DNA of 7,214 nucleotides, taken from the NCBI GenBank assembly GCA_913031095.1, contig CAJWGH010000051.1:1-7214 (forward strand). Reading direction: 5' to 3'. Shown one piece after another: positions 6,985 to 7,214 of this stretch. The notes beneath the pieces were generated by a model that did not search any database, was not told the DNA's origin, and saw nothing but the letters and a program-made list of their open reading frames with translations. Every line of letters starts with the position of its first letter. Within the stretch, counting starts at the first letter, position 1. A program made the position numbers and the translations under genes. This DNA is from an uncultured Chloroflexota bacterium. GTDB lineage: Bacteria; Chloroflexota; Dehalococcoidia; UBA3495.

Positions 6985-7080
6985 ATGGGTCAGCGGGGGA
7001 GAGTGGGAAGTGTGGTTGTGATGGTGACCAACGTGTACTCAAAGCCGGTGGCCGAGGTTTTCGGATCATCGGCTTTTTTT
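6985..7080 (+). ncRNA. Putative short terminated transcript: small RNA or attenuator leader
   Basis: The stretch is bounded on the left by the TTGACA/ATTAAT promoter and on the right by a hairpin with seven Ts, which would give an RNA of about 95 bases. It is purine-rich at first (GGGGGAGAG, GGGAAG), and GGTCA (6988-6992) can pair with TGACC (7025-7029). It matches no RNA family I know by eye (not 6S, SRP RNA, tmRNA, or a common riboswitch). It may be an independent small RNA or a conditional leader for a gene to the right of the window. A short frame starting at 7012, 7018 or 7021, with GGGAAG upstream at 7005-7010, could serve as a leader peptide; that is speculation. Confidence 0.35.
7041..7080 (+). 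terminator. Intrinsic terminator-like hairpin
   Basis: AAAGCCG (7041-7047) pairs with CGGCTTT (7070-7076), and CCGA (7052-7055) with TCGG (7061-7064) inside the loop. The run of seven Ts covers 7074-7080. An alternative stem, GCCGA (7051-7055) with TCGGC (7069-7073), ends directly at the T-run. The two stems exclude each other, as in attenuators. Confidence 0.55.
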
Positions 7081-7141
7081 GTAAAAGGATCTCGATTCGT
7101 CAAGAATCACAAGGAGATTGCAGCAGAATTGGATCTATCTG

Positions 7142-7185
7142 CCGGCCAGTGGCCGGGCTCGGATGGACATTTCTAAAACGTGTCC
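7142..7185. repeat. Two hairpins past the terminator
   Basis: CCGGCC (7142-7147) and GGCCGG (7151-7156) form a strong 6-bp GC stem with a 3-base loop. GGACA (7165-7169) and TGTCC (7181-7185) form a second stem. No T-run follows either. They could belong to a structured leader that continues to the right, or be chance in GC-rich sequence. Confidence 0.3.
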
Positions 7186-7214
7186 GGCGGCATTAACCCG
7201 ACTTACCGGTCTCG

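Larger units (their letters stand above)
6714..7214. other. 501-base gene-poor region with divergent regulatory signals
   Basis: No convincing protein gene is present. Toward the left it holds the leader and promoter of the DUF1800 gene, in the middle an AT-rich stretch (about 6890-6950) with hairpins, and toward the right a plus-strand promoter and a terminator-like hairpin. A 51-codon plus-strand frame (ATG 7021 to TAA 7174-7176) runs straight through that hairpin and matches no family I recognise. An ATG at 7163 opens a frame to the window end (MDISKTCPAALTRLTGL) but lacks a clear ribosome binding site, so it is only a possible start of a gene continuing to the right. Confidence 0.6.

Noticed and set aside
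7012..7176. Small plus-strand frame (51-56 codons) as a protein gene
   Set aside because: It passes straight through a terminator-like hairpin and T-run, resembles no known family, and its start is ambiguous. It is kept only as a possible leader peptide in the RNA entry.
1..7214. CRISPR array, transposon ends, tRNA or rRNA genes, phage genes
   Set aside because: I saw no regularly spaced repeats, transposase or integrase motifs, paired terminal repeats, or recognisable tRNA or rRNA sequence.

Overview
The window (about 7.2 kb, moderately GC-rich) reads as ordinary bacterial chromosome with tightly packed housekeeping genes on the left and two accessory-type genes on the right. Nothing in it marks a phage, transposon, CRISPR array or plasmid. 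The mix is a bacterial GlnRS next to GluRS, a TTG-started gltX behind a TGCTACAAT-type extended -10, a DUF1800 protein and an NHL propeller. This would fit an environmental lineage such as Chloroflexota (Dehalococcoidia/SAR202-like), but that assignment is inference and not proven here.

Left part, plus strand. Position 1 lies inside an RluD-family pseudouridine synthase whose S4 domain is cut off by the window edge; the gene ends at 742. After a 211-base gap containing the gltX promoter and ribosome binding site come gltX (glutamyl-tRNA synthetase, TTG start at 954) and, 26 bases later, glnS (glutaminyl-tRNA synthetase). These two form a two-gene operon that charges tRNA-Glu and, by the direct route, tRNA-Gln. 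The pseudouridine synthase modifies RNA, most likely 23S rRNA, so the whole left half serves translation.

Middle, minus strand. glnS runs tail-to-tail into a gene for a six-bladed NHL-repeat beta-propeller; the two stop codons overlap at 4138-4141, so no room is left for a dedicated terminator. Upstream of it on the same strand, beyond a 158-base gap, is a complete DUF1800 gene. Its start is set at 6713 by a GGAGG ribosome binding site. The DUF1501 gene that often accompanies DUF1800 is absent on the downstream side.

Right end (6714-7214). No gene is convincing in these 501 bases, but the stretch is rich in signals: a leftward extended -10 promoter and a 15-bp palindrome ahead of the DUF1800 gene, an AT-rich divergent region with hairpins, and a rightward TTGACA promoter followed about 100 bases later by a hairpin with a seven-T run. 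This last pair looks like a short terminated RNA, either a small RNA or the attenuated leader of a gene beyond the window. It is the least explained part of the sequence. I found no clear sign of a wholly new multi-gene system.
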